DNA of 21,100 nucleotides. Source: MB1-2 sp046566065. Its GTDB lineage: Bacteria; Actinomycetota; CADDZG01; WHSQ01. Where the stretch lies: the NCBI GenBank assembly GCA_046566065.1, contig JBKHXK010000037.1, forward strand, positions 1-21,100, written 5' to 3'. Position numbers and translations under genes: made by a program. Shown piece by piece: positions 1 to 7,756 of the stretch. Position 1 is the first letter of the stretch. Each line of letters begins with the position of its first letter. The notes beneath the pieces are model-generated. The model was given only the letters and a program-made list of their open reading frames with translations. It made no database searches and was not told the origin of the DNA.

Positions 1-1290
1 CGCGAGCTGCACGCGAAGGGGGCCTCCGTCGTGGTCCTCGAGGCCCGGGACCGTGTCGGTGGTCGCACGCTCTCCCGCGAAGCGGGGGCCGCGACGGTCG
101 ACCTCGGGGCGCAGTGGCTGGGCCCGACCCAGCACAGGATGCGAGCGCTCGTGGACGAGCTCGGTATCGCGACCTTCCCTACCTTCCACAAGGGCCGCAA
201 GATCCTGCGCGTCGGCGACAAGACCTCCACCTACTCGGGCTCGATACCGAAGCTGTCGCCACTCAACCTGGCACTGCTGCAGCGCACGATCAGCAGCGTC
301 GATCGCCGTGCCCGCAGGATCGACGCGCATCAACCCTGGCTCTCAGCGGATGCCGCCGCCCTCGATTCTCAGACGCTTGAATCCTGGAAGCGCCGTCAGA
401 TCCCTTCTCGAACCGTGCGGGAGGTCTTCGATGTCGCGGCCCGCGTGGTGTTCGGCGCCGAACCGGCGGAGCTGTCCCTGCTCTACTTCCTGTACTACGT
501 GCGTTCGGCGGGCGGCCTCATGGATCTGATCGAGATCGAACGCGGCGCGCAGGAGACGCGGTTCGTCGACGGAGCGCAGCAGGTCGCCGTTCGACTGGCG
601 GGACCTCTGGGGGATCGCGTCATCACGGCCGCGCCGGTGAGATCGATCCGGCAGAGCAAGGGCGGCTGCGAGGTGGAGGTGACCGGACGGGAAGCCGTCC
701 ACGCCAAGCGCGTGATCGTTGCGGTTCCCCCGGCCCTCTGCGGGCGCATCGGCTTCGAGCCGGCGCTGCCGGGCCTGCGCGACGAGCTCACCCAGCGGAT
801 GCCGATGGGTGCAACGATCAAGGCGCACCTGCTCTATGAGCATGCTTTCTGGCGACGCCGCGGGCTGTCGGGTGAGGCCGTAGTCACAGGCGGCCCCGTC
901 AGCGCCTTCTTCGACAACACCTCGCACGACGGCGCGCAGCCCGGCCTCCTTGGGTTCGTCGTGGGGGCCGCGGCCCGGGAGCTCGGCGCGCTCTCACCGG
1001 AGCAGAGGCGCGCTCGGGTGATCGCAGCCGCGGTCGACTGCTTCAGCACGGAGGCAGCGTCGCCGGTCGCCTACGTCGACAAGGACTGGTCCGCAGACCC
1101 ATGGAGCCGGGGGTGTCCGACCGCGAACCTTCCCCCCGGCGTGCTGACCGTGCACGGCTCGGTCCTCCGCGAACCCGTCGGCCGGGTCCACTGGGCCGGG
1201 ACCGAGACCGCCACCAGGTGGGCCGGATACATGGAGGGAGCGGTCGCTTCAGGCGAGCGGGCTGCCCTCGAGGTGCTCGAGCTCCTCTGA
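1..1290 (+). CDS. Flavin monoamine oxidase family protein, 5'-truncated by window edge
   Basis: FAD-dependent amine oxidase that would oxidise an amine to an imine or aldehyde with release of peroxide. The reading frame is open from base 1, so the true start and the N-terminal dinucleotide-binding glycine loop lie outside the window. Visible are the end of the Rossmann strand (VVLEARDRVGGRT, about 34-72) and GAQWLGP (about 106-126). The C-terminal FAD/substrate segment contains AGTETATRWAGYMEGAV, close to the human MAO-B version. The Cys at 1114-1116, in SRGCPT before a PPG turn, aligns by memory with MAO-B Cys397, which carries the covalent flavin, so covalent 8-alpha-S-cysteinyl FAD is plausible. 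The substrate cannot be told; putrescine oxidase-like and other amine oxidases are all possible. No partner gene is visible. The 1290 stop is followed by an in-frame copy of itself within a tandem repeat. Confidence 0.9.
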   Translation, partial: RELHAKGASVVVLEARDRVGGRTLSREAGAATVDLGAQWLGPTQHRMRALVDELGIATFPTFHKGRKILRVGDKTSTYSGSIPKLSPLNLALLQRTISSVDRRARRIDAHQPWLSADAAALDSQTLESWKRRQIPSRTVREVFDVAARVVFGAEPAELSLLYFLYYVRSAGGLMDLIEIERGAQETRFVDGAQQVAVRLAGPLGDRVITAAPVRSIRQSKGGCEVEVTGREAVHAKRVIVAVPPALCGRIGFEPALPGLRDELTQRMPMGATIKAHLLYEHAFWRRRGLSGEAVVTGGPVSAFFDNTSHDGAQPGLLGFVVGAAARELGALSPEQRRARVIAAAVDCFSTEAASPVAYVDKDWSADPWSRGCPTANLPPGVLTVHGSVLREPVGRVHWAGTETATRWAGYMEGAVASGERAALEVLELL

Positions 1291-1323
1291 GTCGGCCCCC
1301 GGGCCCTCTGAGTCGGCCCCCGG
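1284..1323. repeat. Tandem duplication, 21-bp period, spanning the amine oxidase stop
   Basis: The 19-mer cctctgagtcggcccccgg occurs at 1284-1302 and again at 1305-1323, a period of 21 bp. Because 21 is a multiple of three, the second copy puts a second TGA (1309-1311) in the same frame as the real stop (1288-1290). It is most simply a local slippage duplication at the end of the gene. Confidence 0.85.
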
Positions 1324-1390
1324 CCGGGGCGACCCGGATCCGTCACAACAGGGCCTAAGGTCCGGCTCCCGGAAGCCGATGTTGTTGGAG

Positions 1391-1396
1391 AGGAGG
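1391..1396 (+). promoter_or_regulatory. Ribosome binding site AGGAGG of the MEDS histidine kinase
   Basis: A perfect AGGAGG lies 11 nt before ATG 1408 and 5 nt before an in-frame TTG at 1402. It is the strongest Shine-Dalgarno in the window. It does not fully decide between the two starts, which differ by only two codons. Confidence 0.75.
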
Positions 1397-1407
1397 CTTC
1401 TTTGGGC

Positions 1408-2778
1408 ATGTCTGATACGAGCGCGCTGAACGAACGGTCTCACGTCGTCCAGTTCTACGAGTCCGAGCCGTTCCTGGTGGAGTCCGTTCGAGACTTCATC
1501 GCCCCCGGCCTCGCGCGCGAAGAGGCCGCGATCCTGATTTGCACCCCCGAGCACCTCGACGCTTTCGAAGACGCGTTCGAACGGGCGGGCATCGATCTCG
1601 ATGCCGCCAGAACCTCGGGCCGCTACGTGGGCCTCGACGCACGCACGACCTTGGACTCGTTCATGGTGAACGGAGCCCCCGACCCGGAGCGCTTCTTCGA
1701 GGTGGTCGGCGCCGCGCTCGACGGGCTCTCCGCATCCGACCGGCCGGTGCACGCGTTCGGCGAGATGGTGGCTCTCCTGTGGGATGAAGGAGCCGTGGCC
1801 GCCGCCATACGTCTAGAGGAGTTGTGGAACGAGCTGGCGCAGATCCGATCCTTCAGGCTCATGTGCGCCTATCCGATCGGCGCATCCCCCGATGTCGGCA
1901 CCGCCGAAAGGTTCGCCGAGATCTGCGAGCGTCATAGCCACGTCGTCCCGGCAGAGAGCTACACCGCTCTCTCGGAGATGGAGAAGCTCAGCCAGGTCTC
2001 GTTGTTGCAGCAGCGGACCGCCAGCGAGCGCAGTCGTCGGGAAAAGCTCGAGCGCGATCAGGCCATCCTGGAAGAAGCGGTCCAGAAGCTGAAGGATCTC
2101 GATCGCATGCGGAACGAGTTCGTTGCGATGGTCGTGCACGACATCCGCACACCCAACGCGGTGGTCACGGGCTTCTTGAGCTTGCTGCGAGACAACTGGG
2201 CCCAGCTATCCCCGGACCGGATCGACGAGCTTCTGTCACGGGCGATCGAGAACACCTCTCATATCTCCGGACTGGTGACGGACATGCTCACTGCAGCCCG
2301 CATCGACTCGGGTGAGTTCACGTTCGAGGTGGTTCCGTTCGACCTGGCCGAGGTGATTTACAGGACGGTGGGCCCGGTCCGTGACACCAACAGCAGCATC
2401 AGGTTCGAGGTGGAGATCCCTCCGGGGCTGCCCAGGGGCTACGGCGATGCCGGCCGGCAGCAGCAGATCCTGAACAACCTGTTGTCCAACGCGGTGAAGT
2501 TCTCGCCGCCAGGATCGACCGTGGTCGTCTCGGCGGAGAAGAAGGACGGCTCCCTGGCGGTGTCCGTCCGCGACGAGGGCTCGGGCATCTCGAGCCTGGA
2601 CCAGGCGAAACTCTTCAAGCGATTCTCCCGGCTCGAGTCACGCAGCCACGTCAAGGGCACCGGACTCGGCCTCTACATCAGCAAGGCCCTGGTCGAAGGT
2701 CAAGGGGGAACGATCTCGGTGGACAGCACTCCCGGTCGAGGCTCCACCTTCACCTACACGGTGCCGATCGCCGACTAG
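1408..2778 (+). CDS. Soluble sensor histidine kinase with MEDS domain
   Basis: Cytoplasmic two-component kinase with no membrane helix. Residues about 8-165 form a MEDS (methanogen/methylotroph DcmR sensory) domain, marked by HVVQFYESE near the start, CTPEHL, and then FGEMVALLWDEG and LEELWNEL before CAYPIGA. A charged coiled-coil linker (about 185-235) leads into HisKA, with the phospho-acceptor His at 2137-2139 (residue 244) in VVHDIRTP. The HATPase_c domain has an N box (LLSNAVKFSP), G1 (DEGSGIS), F box (LFKRFSRLE) and G2 (GTGLGLYISKAL), so it looks catalytically intact. ATG 1408 is chosen over TTG 1402 by codon preference; both follow AGGAGG. No response regulator is adjacent, so the partner is elsewhere. 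MEDS ligands are poorly defined (the DcmR link is to one-carbon or chlorinated methane sensing). It ends 7 nt from the convergent acyl-CoA dehydrogenase stop. Confidence 0.92.
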   Translation: MSDTSALNERSHVVQFYESEPFLVESVRDFIAPGLAREEAAILICTPEHLDAFEDAFERAGIDLDAARTSGRYVGLDARTTLDSFMVNGAPDPERFFEVVGAALDGLSASDRPVHAFGEMVALLWDEGAVAAAIRLEELWNELAQIRSFRLMCAYPIGASPDVGTAERFAEICERHSHVVPAESYTALSEMEKLSQVSLLQQRTASERSRREKLERDQAILEEAVQKLKDLDRMRNEFVAMVVHDIRTPNAVVTGFLSLLRDNWAQLSPDRIDELLSRAIENTSHISGLVTDMLTAARIDSGEFTFEVVPFDLAEVIYRTVGPVRDTNSSIRFEVEIPPGLPRGYGDAGRQQQILNNLLSNAVKFSPPGSTVVVSAEKKDGSLAVSVRDEGSGISSLDQAKLFKRFSRLESRSHVKGTGLGLYISKALVEGQGGTISVDSTPGRGSTFTYTVPIAD

Positions 2779-2785
2779 ATCCGCT

Positions 2786-3931
2786 TCAAGCCTTCGTCAG
2801 GTTCCGGCCGATGACCAAACGCTGGATCTGATTCGTTCCCTCGACGATCTGCAGTGCTTTCGCCTCGCGCATGTAGCGCTCGACGGGGTACTCCGTGATG
2901 TAGCCGTATCCGCCGTGGAGCTGGACGGCGTCGGTGGTGACCCTCATAGCCACATCCGAGCAGAAGAGCTTGGCCTGAGCGGCCGCGACCGAGTAGTTCT
3001 CCCCTGCATCGCGCAGGCGGGCCGCGTGCCGGTACAACTGCCGCCCTGCCTCGATCGCGGTGGACATGTCAGCCAGCATGAACTGCAATCCCTGGTTCTG
3101 GTTCACCGGCTTGCCGAACTGCTCGCGCTCGGAGGTGAACCTCAGGGCCTCATCGAAGGCGGCCTGGGCGACGCCGATCGAACAGGCGGCGATGCCAAGG
3201 CGGCCCGAGTCCAGAGATGCCAGCGCGATCCGGAACCCCTCTCCCTCCGCCCCCACGCGGCGTGACTCCGGCACGAGAGCGTCGTCGAGCTGAAGCATCC
3301 AGGTCGGAGACGAGCGCCAGCCCATCTTGTCCTCTTTCTTCGCGCCCGCGAAACCGTCGGTCCCCTTCTCGACGATGAATGCGCTGATGCCCTTAGGACC
3401 CTGATCGCCGGTACGAGCCATGACCAGGACCGCGTCGGCTTCGTTCCCGCGCGTGCAGAAGACCTTCGAGCCCGAGAGGCGATAGCCATCGTCGGACCGC
3501 TCTGCCTTGGCCCCCAGGGCGGCGGCGTCCGATCCCGAGGACGGCTCCGAGAGTGAATACGCGCCGAACCACTCCCCCGCGCAGAGGCGAGCGAGAACGT
3601 CCTTCTTCAGCTCTTCGCTGCCGAACGAGTTGATCGCGAACGCACACAGCGAGTGCACCGACAGACCGATCGCCAGTGCCACGTAGGCGCGAGCAAGCTC
3701 CTCGATGACCAGCAGGTGGGTCAGGTAGGGCTGACCGAGCCCGTTGTATTCCTCGGGATACGCGATCCCGGTGAGATCCAGCTCTGCCAGCTGCTCGTAG
3801 AGGGCGGCCGGATCCTCGGAGCGCTCCTCGTACCCAGCGGAGGCGGGGGCGGCTACCTCGTCTGCAAACTCCCGTACCATCTGTAGGAGAGAGCGCTGCT
3901 CATCGTCGAGCAGCCGAAGGTCTGCGGGCAT
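2786..3931 (-). CDS. Acyl-CoA dehydrogenase
   Basis: FAD enzyme that introduces the alpha,beta double bond in acyl-CoA, in beta-oxidation or branched-chain amino-acid breakdown, and passes electrons to ETF. At 381 aa it has the normal short/medium-chain length. The order is an N-terminal helical domain, a middle beta domain with YSLSEPSSGSDA (FAD/substrate loop), and a C-terminal helical domain with REQFGKPV, HGGYGYITEYPVER and QIVEGTNQIQR. Glu364 in VEGT sits at the position of the catalytic base of short- and medium-chain enzymes, so an isovaleryl-CoA type (base elsewhere) is less likely. The ATG at 3931 has no Shine-Dalgarno but has a -10-like TATCCT 6 nt upstream. It is a single-gene unit, divergent from the glpD group with only 29 nt between starts. 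Confidence 0.93.
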   Translation of the reverse strand: MPADLRLLDDEQRSLLQMVREFADEVAAPASAGYEERSEDPAALYEQLAELDLTGIAYPEEYNGLGQPYLTHLLVIEELARAYVALAIGLSVHSLCAFAINSFGSEELKKDVLARLCAGEWFGAYSLSEPSSGSDAAALGAKAERSDDGYRLSGSKVFCTRGNEADAVLVMARTGDQGPKGISAFIVEKGTDGFAGAKKEDKMGWRSSPTWMLQLDDALVPESRRVGAEGEGFRIALASLDSGRLGIAACSIGVAQAAFDEALRFTSEREQFGKPVNQNQGLQFMLADMSTAIEAGRQLYRHAARLRDAGENYSVAAAQAKLFCSDVAMRVTTDAVQLHGGYGYITEYPVERYMREAKALQIVEGTNQIQRLVIGRNLTKA

Positions 3932-3937
3932 GCGCGC

Positions 3938-3943
3938 AGGATA
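3938..3943 (-). promoter_or_regulatory. Putative -10 element (TATCCT) for a leaderless acyl-CoA dehydrogenase mRNA
   Basis: On the minus strand TATCCT fits the actinobacterial TANNNT pattern and ends 6 nt before the ATG, which puts the expected transcription start on the A of the start codon. No Shine-Dalgarno and no convincing -35 are present. This is inference from spacing only. Confidence 0.45.
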
Positions 3944-3960
3944 TCCGGAGAGAAATCACG

Positions 3961-4260
3961 ATGAGGATCGAAGACAGGCGCGGCGAGCCGGTTGAAGAAG
4001 CGACCGTCACCGTTGACGACGAAGAGCTGATCGACCTGCTTCAGGGGTTGGCGGACCTCGTCGAAGGCAAGCGCGAGCACCTCCACTTCCAGCAGCTCGG
4101 GGGCCCGGAGTTGGTCGTGACGCGGGCGTCCGAAGCCGATGCCGCCCCCATCGAGCGCCAGATGGACTGGTGGGTCGGCCCTCTCATCCTGTTCACGGTG
4201 CTGTTCACGATCGTGGGGGCCATCACGATAGTGCGCTGGGCGATCGGGCTCGTGTCGTGA
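3961..4260 (+). CDS. Small single-helix membrane protein upstream of glpD
   Basis: I do not recognise this 99-aa protein. Residues 1-65 are soluble and charged, with an acidic patch near 17-24 and a predicted helix up to about 36. Residues about 71-95 form one hydrophobic segment starting at a WW pair (DWWVGPLILF) and ending just before the C-terminus, so it is probably tail-anchored with the charged part in the cytoplasm. GGAGAG at 3947-3952, 8 nt before the ATG, supports the start. Its TGA overlaps the GTG of glpD in GTGA (4257-4260), so the two are translationally coupled. A role as membrane partner, anchor or regulator of GlpD is suggested only by position. The evenly GC-rich coding pattern and the coupling make it a likely real gene. 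Confidence 0.75.
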   Translation: MRIEDRRGEPVEEATVTVDDEELIDLLQGLADLVEGKREHLHFQQLGGPELVVTRASEADAAPIERQMDWWVGPLILFTVLFTIVGAITIVRWAIGLVS

Positions 4261-5951
4261 GCTCCTCTTCTCAGAAGGCGGCTCTCGGGCTCGGCTCCAG
4301 GGCGGAGGCGTTGGAACGCCTGGCGTCCAGCTCCACCGATCCTCTGGACCTGCTCGTGGTCGGCGGGGGCATCACGGGGGCCGGGATCGCCCTCGACGCG
4401 GCTTCTCGCGGAGCGTCGGTCGGGCTCGTCGAGAGGTTCGACTTCGCGTCGGGCACCTCCAGCAAGTCCTCCAAGCTCGTGCACGGCGGCCTCCGTTATC
4501 TCGAGCAACGAGAGTTCGGCCTCATGCGAGAGGCCTGCACCGAGAGGGACCTGCTGCGCAGGCTGGCACCCCACCTGGTCGAGCCCCTGGCCTTCGTCCT
4601 TCCCGTCTCGGGCCGCAGCACCCGCGCCAAGTTCGGGGTCGGGCTCTGGGCCTACGACGCGCTGGCGAGTTTCCGCAACCTGAAGCTCCACAAGCACCTC
4701 GACGGTGAGGAGACCGAGCGCCTGGTCCCCGCCCTCCCGGAGGGCAAGGTCAAAGGCGGCTACATCTATTACGACTGCAAGACGGACGACGTGCGGCTCG
4801 TGATGGAGAACCTGATCCAGGCCCGCCGCTACGGGGCGACCGTCGCGAACTACGCGGTCGTGCGCGACCTGGGTTCGTCGGCACATGTGTGCAAGGCGAT
4901 CGTCGAGGACTCGCTCACGGGCGAGATGATCGAGATCTCGGCTCGCCGGATCGTCGTAGCCGCTGGTGTGTGGGCCGATCACGTCGAATCCCTGGCGCAG
5001 CACCGAGCCCAGCCGAGACTCCGACCGTCCAAGGGTGTGCACCTCGTCTTCGACCGGAGCTCGGTCCCCACCACCGATGCCGGAGCGTTCATCCCGGATG
5101 CGGAGCGGAAGCGGATGCTCTTCGTGATCCCCTGGCACGATCACGTGCTGGTCGGCACCACCGACGACTCCTACGAGGGAAGCCTGGATCACCCGTCCGT
5201 GGACGCCTCCGATCGCGCCTACTGCATCGATGCCCTGAACGCCAACTTCGGACTGGAGCTGACCGAGTCCGACATCGTCGGGGCGTACGCGGGTCTGCGC
5301 CCGCTGGTGATGGGTGAGAGGGACGCCACCGCCGACCTGTCCCGTCGTCACGCGGTCTACGACATCACACCCGGGATCACCGGGATCACAGGGGGGAAGC
5401 TCACGACCTATCGGCGGATGGCCACAGATGCCGTGGACAAGGTGTCGGAGGAGCTAGGCATGACGTCCAAGTCGCGGACGCGCTGGATCCGGCTCGGCTC
5501 TCGCGATCTCACCGCGCTGCGAGCCGCGGTCGCGAGGAGATGCCGGGCTGCGGGGCTGGGGATGGACGTCGCCGAGAACCTGGTGCGCACCTACGGCGAC
5601 CGCGCTCTCGACGTTCTTGCGCTGGCGCACGAAGAGGGCCTCACGGCCCGGCTGGTCGAGGGAAGCAGATCGATCGCCGCAGAGGTGGCCTACTGCGTCC
5701 GGGCCGAGATGGCGACCCATCTCTCCGACGTCCTGGCGCGTCGCACGCGGCTGGCGCTGATCGACCAGGGGGCCGGCGTTGGCAGCGGAGCTACCGCGGC
5801 CCAGGTGATGGCATCCGAGTACTCCTGGAGCCGCAGAGAGTCCCGCCGGCAGATCGACGCTCATCGGGCCGAGGTGACGGCGGAGCGTGGCATCCCGATG
5901 CCCGAAGTGGACGCCCGAGGCGTGTCGCGACGAACGTCCCGCGTCGGATGA
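4257..5951 (+). CDS. glpD: FAD-dependent (aerobic) glycerol-3-phosphate dehydrogenase
   Basis: Oxidises sn-glycerol 3-phosphate to dihydroxyacetone phosphate at the inner face of the membrane and feeds electrons to quinone. The GTG at 4257 gives 564 aa, the usual GlpD length. The frame is open further upstream, but that region belongs to the preceding gene, and the GTGA overlap fixes the start. Residues 32-60 are the FAD Rossmann fold (LLVVGGGITGAGIALDAA, then GLVER). Residues 65-83 hold the family signature with SGTSSKSSKLVHGGLRYLE. A DAO-type substrate domain follows, with VGTTDDSYEG and ITGGKLTTYRRMA, and residues after about 400 form the C-terminal GlpD cap. The stop overlaps the next gene in ATGA (5948-5951). 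It is the central gene of a three-gene coupled operon; no regulator such as GlpR is nearby. Confidence 0.95.
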   Translation: MSSSSQKAALGLGSRAEALERLASSSTDPLDLLVVGGGITGAGIALDAASRGASVGLVERFDFASGTSSKSSKLVHGGLRYLEQREFGLMREACTERDLLRRLAPHLVEPLAFVLPVSGRSTRAKFGVGLWAYDALASFRNLKLHKHLDGEETERLVPALPEGKVKGGYIYYDCKTDDVRLVMENLIQARRYGATVANYAVVRDLGSSAHVCKAIVEDSLTGEMIEISARRIVVAAGVWADHVESLAQHRAQPRLRPSKGVHLVFDRSSVPTTDAGAFIPDAERKRMLFVIPWHDHVLVGTTDDSYEGSLDHPSVDASDRAYCIDALNANFGLELTESDIVGAYAGLRPLVMGERDATADLSRRHAVYDITPGITGITGGKLTTYRRMATDAVDKVSEELGMTSKSRTRWIRLGSRDLTALRAAVARRCRAAGLGMDVAENLVRTYGDRALDVLALAHEEGLTARLVEGSRSIAAEVAYCVRAEMATHLSDVLARRTRLALIDQGAGVGSGATAAQVMASEYSWSRRESRRQIDAHRAEVTAERGIPMPEVDARGVSRRTSRVG

Positions 5952-6820
5952 GCGTCGCGACGCGGCCCACGACCCGGCTCGTGACGTCCTTCGACCAGAC
6001 GACGATCGCAGCGCACTCCTGGCCCGGCCCCCCTGGTCTCCCGATGCTCGTGGTGAACGCGATCGGTCCCGACCTGTCCGCTTGGAAACACGTCCTGTCC
6101 GACCCCGTCCGGGGACGACCTGCGCACTCCTGGGATTACCGCGGGCTGCACGGATCGGGCGAGCCGATCTCCGACCGCCTGGACGCCGCCGCCCATCGTG
6201 AGGACGCCTTGGCCGTGCTCGACGCGGCGGGCGTCGACGGGTTCGTCGTCGCAGGGTGGAGCACCGGCACCCGGGTGGCGATCGAGATCGCCCGGGCGCA
6301 TCCTGAGAGGGTGCGGGGCTTGGCCCTGGTGTGCGGCGGTTTCGGCAGCGGGTTGCTCAGCCTGGTGAGACACCTCGAGGTCTCCCGCCTGTTCCCGCTG
6401 GGGGCCGCGATCGGCAAGCACTTCGCCTCGTCGCTCGAAGGACCGTTCCGGGCCTTCGTCTCGCGGCCGGAGATCGCGGGCGTGGTGCGTCAGTCCGGGG
6501 TGATCGGTCCGGCGGCCGACGTGGACTCGATCGTCGAGCTGCTGCAGAGCTTCGCCCGCTCTGACCTACGCCGGCTCCTGACGATCTACGAGAAGGTCGT
6601 CGGAGACTCCGATCTCGGGATGGTCAGCGACGTGCAAGCCCCCACGCTGTTGGTGGCAGGGGGCCGGGATCGCTTCGCGACCAAGCGGATGATCGACGAC
6701 ATGCAACGGAGGCTTCCGAACGCCGAGATGGTCGTCTACGAGAAAGGCTCGCATTTCCTGCCGCTCGAATACCCCTCGCGCTTGGCCACGGACATCGAGG
6801 GCTGGTTCTCAGGCCTTTAG
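5948..6820 (+). CDS. Alpha/beta hydrolase
   Basis: A serine hydrolase of 290 aa with a complete triad: nucleophile Ser105 in GWSTGT, Asp241 in AGGRDRF, and His269 in KGSHFLP. No signal peptide is seen, so it is cytoplasmic. A cap region lies around residues 135-205. The start ATG at 5948 overlaps the glpD stop as ATGA. The frame is open upstream only because it shadows glpD, so coupling rather than length decides the start. The substrate is unknown. Its operon with glpD suggests a lipid or glycerol ester (for example monoacylglycerol lipase-like), but related folds include haloperoxidases and 3-oxoadipate enol-lactonases, and sequence alone does not separate them. It ends 15 nt from the convergent stop of the lipid kinase. 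Confidence 0.88.
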   Translation: MSVATRPTTRLVTSFDQTTIAAHSWPGPPGLPMLVVNAIGPDLSAWKHVLSDPVRGRPAHSWDYRGLHGSGEPISDRLDAAAHREDALAVLDAAGVDGFVVAGWSTGTRVAIEIARAHPERVRGLALVCGGFGSGLLSLVRHLEVSRLFPLGAAIGKHFASSLEGPFRAFVSRPEIAGVVRQSGVIGPAADVDSIVELLQSFARSDLRRLLTIYEKVVGDSDLGMVSDVQAPTLLVAGGRDRFATKRMIDDMQRRLPNAEMVVYEKGSHFLPLEYPSRLATDIEGWFSGL

Positions 6821-6835
6821 CCTCCACAAGCCGTC

Positions 6836-7756
6836 TCAGACCTTGAGAGAGATGACGTCGCGCAGGACCTCGAAGCGCGCCGGGGTGTATCCGAGCACCT
6901 CTCCGTCGGCCTCGATCAGCAAGGGCCGGTCCGAGGTGATGCTGCAGCGCACCCTTTTGGCTTCCTTGACATCCGGATGCGGTAGGTGGGCGCCCTTGAA
7001 CACCTTCGGCATCATCGCGATCGCATCCTTCTTGCGCGCGTGCTCGATCTGGATGTCGAGCAACCCGTCTGTGGGCGCGGCCTTGGGAGCGATCTTCATA
7101 CCGCCACCGAAGAACTGACCGTTCGCGACCACGAGGTTGTTCATCGGTCCCTCATAGGAGCGGTCGACCAGATCCACCTTCACGTGAGCCACCTTGTGCT
7201 TGCGCATGGTCAACCAGAAGGCGAAGAGGTACACCGTAGGGCCGAGCCACCGTGGCAGGCGAGCCGCTCTCGCGACGCATTCCGCCCCCAGGCCCGCCTC
7301 CGCGATGTTCGGGAAGTAGCGCGTCACCTCACGCCCGTTCTCCGTGAAAGTCACTTTGCCGATATCGATCTTGAACGAGTTCGGCCCATCGAGGTGAGCC
7401 ACCGCCGCCCCCGGCAGCGCCCTGATGCCGAACGTCTTGATGAAGTCGGACCCGGTGCCGGCCGCGACCACTCCGAGCACGGAGTCGGGATCGACGGGCT
7501 TGTCGTTCTCGATCATGCCGTTCACGACCTCGTGGATCGTGCCGTCGCCGCCCATCGCAACCAGGAAACGGGTCCCGTTCGCAAGCGCCTCACGAGCGAG
7601 ATCGGTCGCATGACCGGGACCTTCGGTGTGCCGGATCTCGTACTCCAGGCCTCGGTTGCGCAGATGCTCCTCCACCTCGGGTAGGGCCCTGGCGACGCCG
7701 CCCCTGCCGGAGCGTCCGTTGCAGATGAGCACCAGTTTGCCGAAGGGCGAGCTCAC
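6836..7756 (-). CDS. Diacylglycerol kinase family lipid kinase (YegS/DgkB type)
   Basis: Soluble lipid kinase that phosphorylates diacylglycerol or a related lipid with ATP, yielding phosphatidic acid. The 306-aa protein has the normal length. Residues 7-20 carry the first nucleotide-binding strand and NGRSGRG. Residues 69-73 are the catalytic GGDGT, followed by IHEVVNGM. Residues 95-106 hold VVAAGTGSDF. The C-terminal beta domain has FGGGMKIAP (216-224) and TDGLLDI. The GTG start at 7756 overlaps the stop of the upstream oxidase (GTGA, 7753-7756). The frame stays open further upstream, but that is a shadow of the neighbour. It is the last gene of a coupled set with the thiolase and AGPS-like enzyme. 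From memory, M. tuberculosis Rv2252, a DAG kinase, also follows a flavoprotein gene, Rv2251. The lipid substrate is not provable here. Confidence 0.9.
   Translation of the reverse strand: MSSPFGKLVLICNGRSGRGGVARALPEVEEHLRNRGLEYEIRHTEGPGHATDLAREALANGTRFLVAMGGDGTIHEVVNGMIENDKPVDPDSVLGVVAAGTGSDFIKTFGIRALPGAAVAHLDGPNSFKIDIGKVTFTENGREVTRYFPNIAEAGLGAECVARAARLPRWLGPTVYLFAFWLTMRKHKVAHVKVDLVDRSYEGPMNNLVVANGQFFGGGMKIAPKAAPTDGLLDIQIEHARKKDAIAMMPKVFKGAHLPHPDVKEAKRVRCSITSDRPLLIEADGEVLGYTPARFEVLRDVISLKV

Noticed and set aside
1363..1378. Hairpin cggct/agccg after the amine oxidase gene as a terminator
   Set aside because: Short 5-bp stem without a T-run; not enough to call.
4041..5351. Long open frame on the minus strand opposite glpD
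   Set aside because: It is antisense to a well-conserved gene, has no recognisable domain, and is a product of high-GC third positions.
5540..5947. N-terminal extension of the hydrolase frame
   Set aside because: It is a shadow of glpD; the ATGA overlap at 5948 gives the usual hydrolase length.
6834..6848. Hairpin tctca/tgaga between the hydrolase and lipid kinase stops as a terminator
   Set aside because: The stem is only 5 bp and there is no T-run on either strand.
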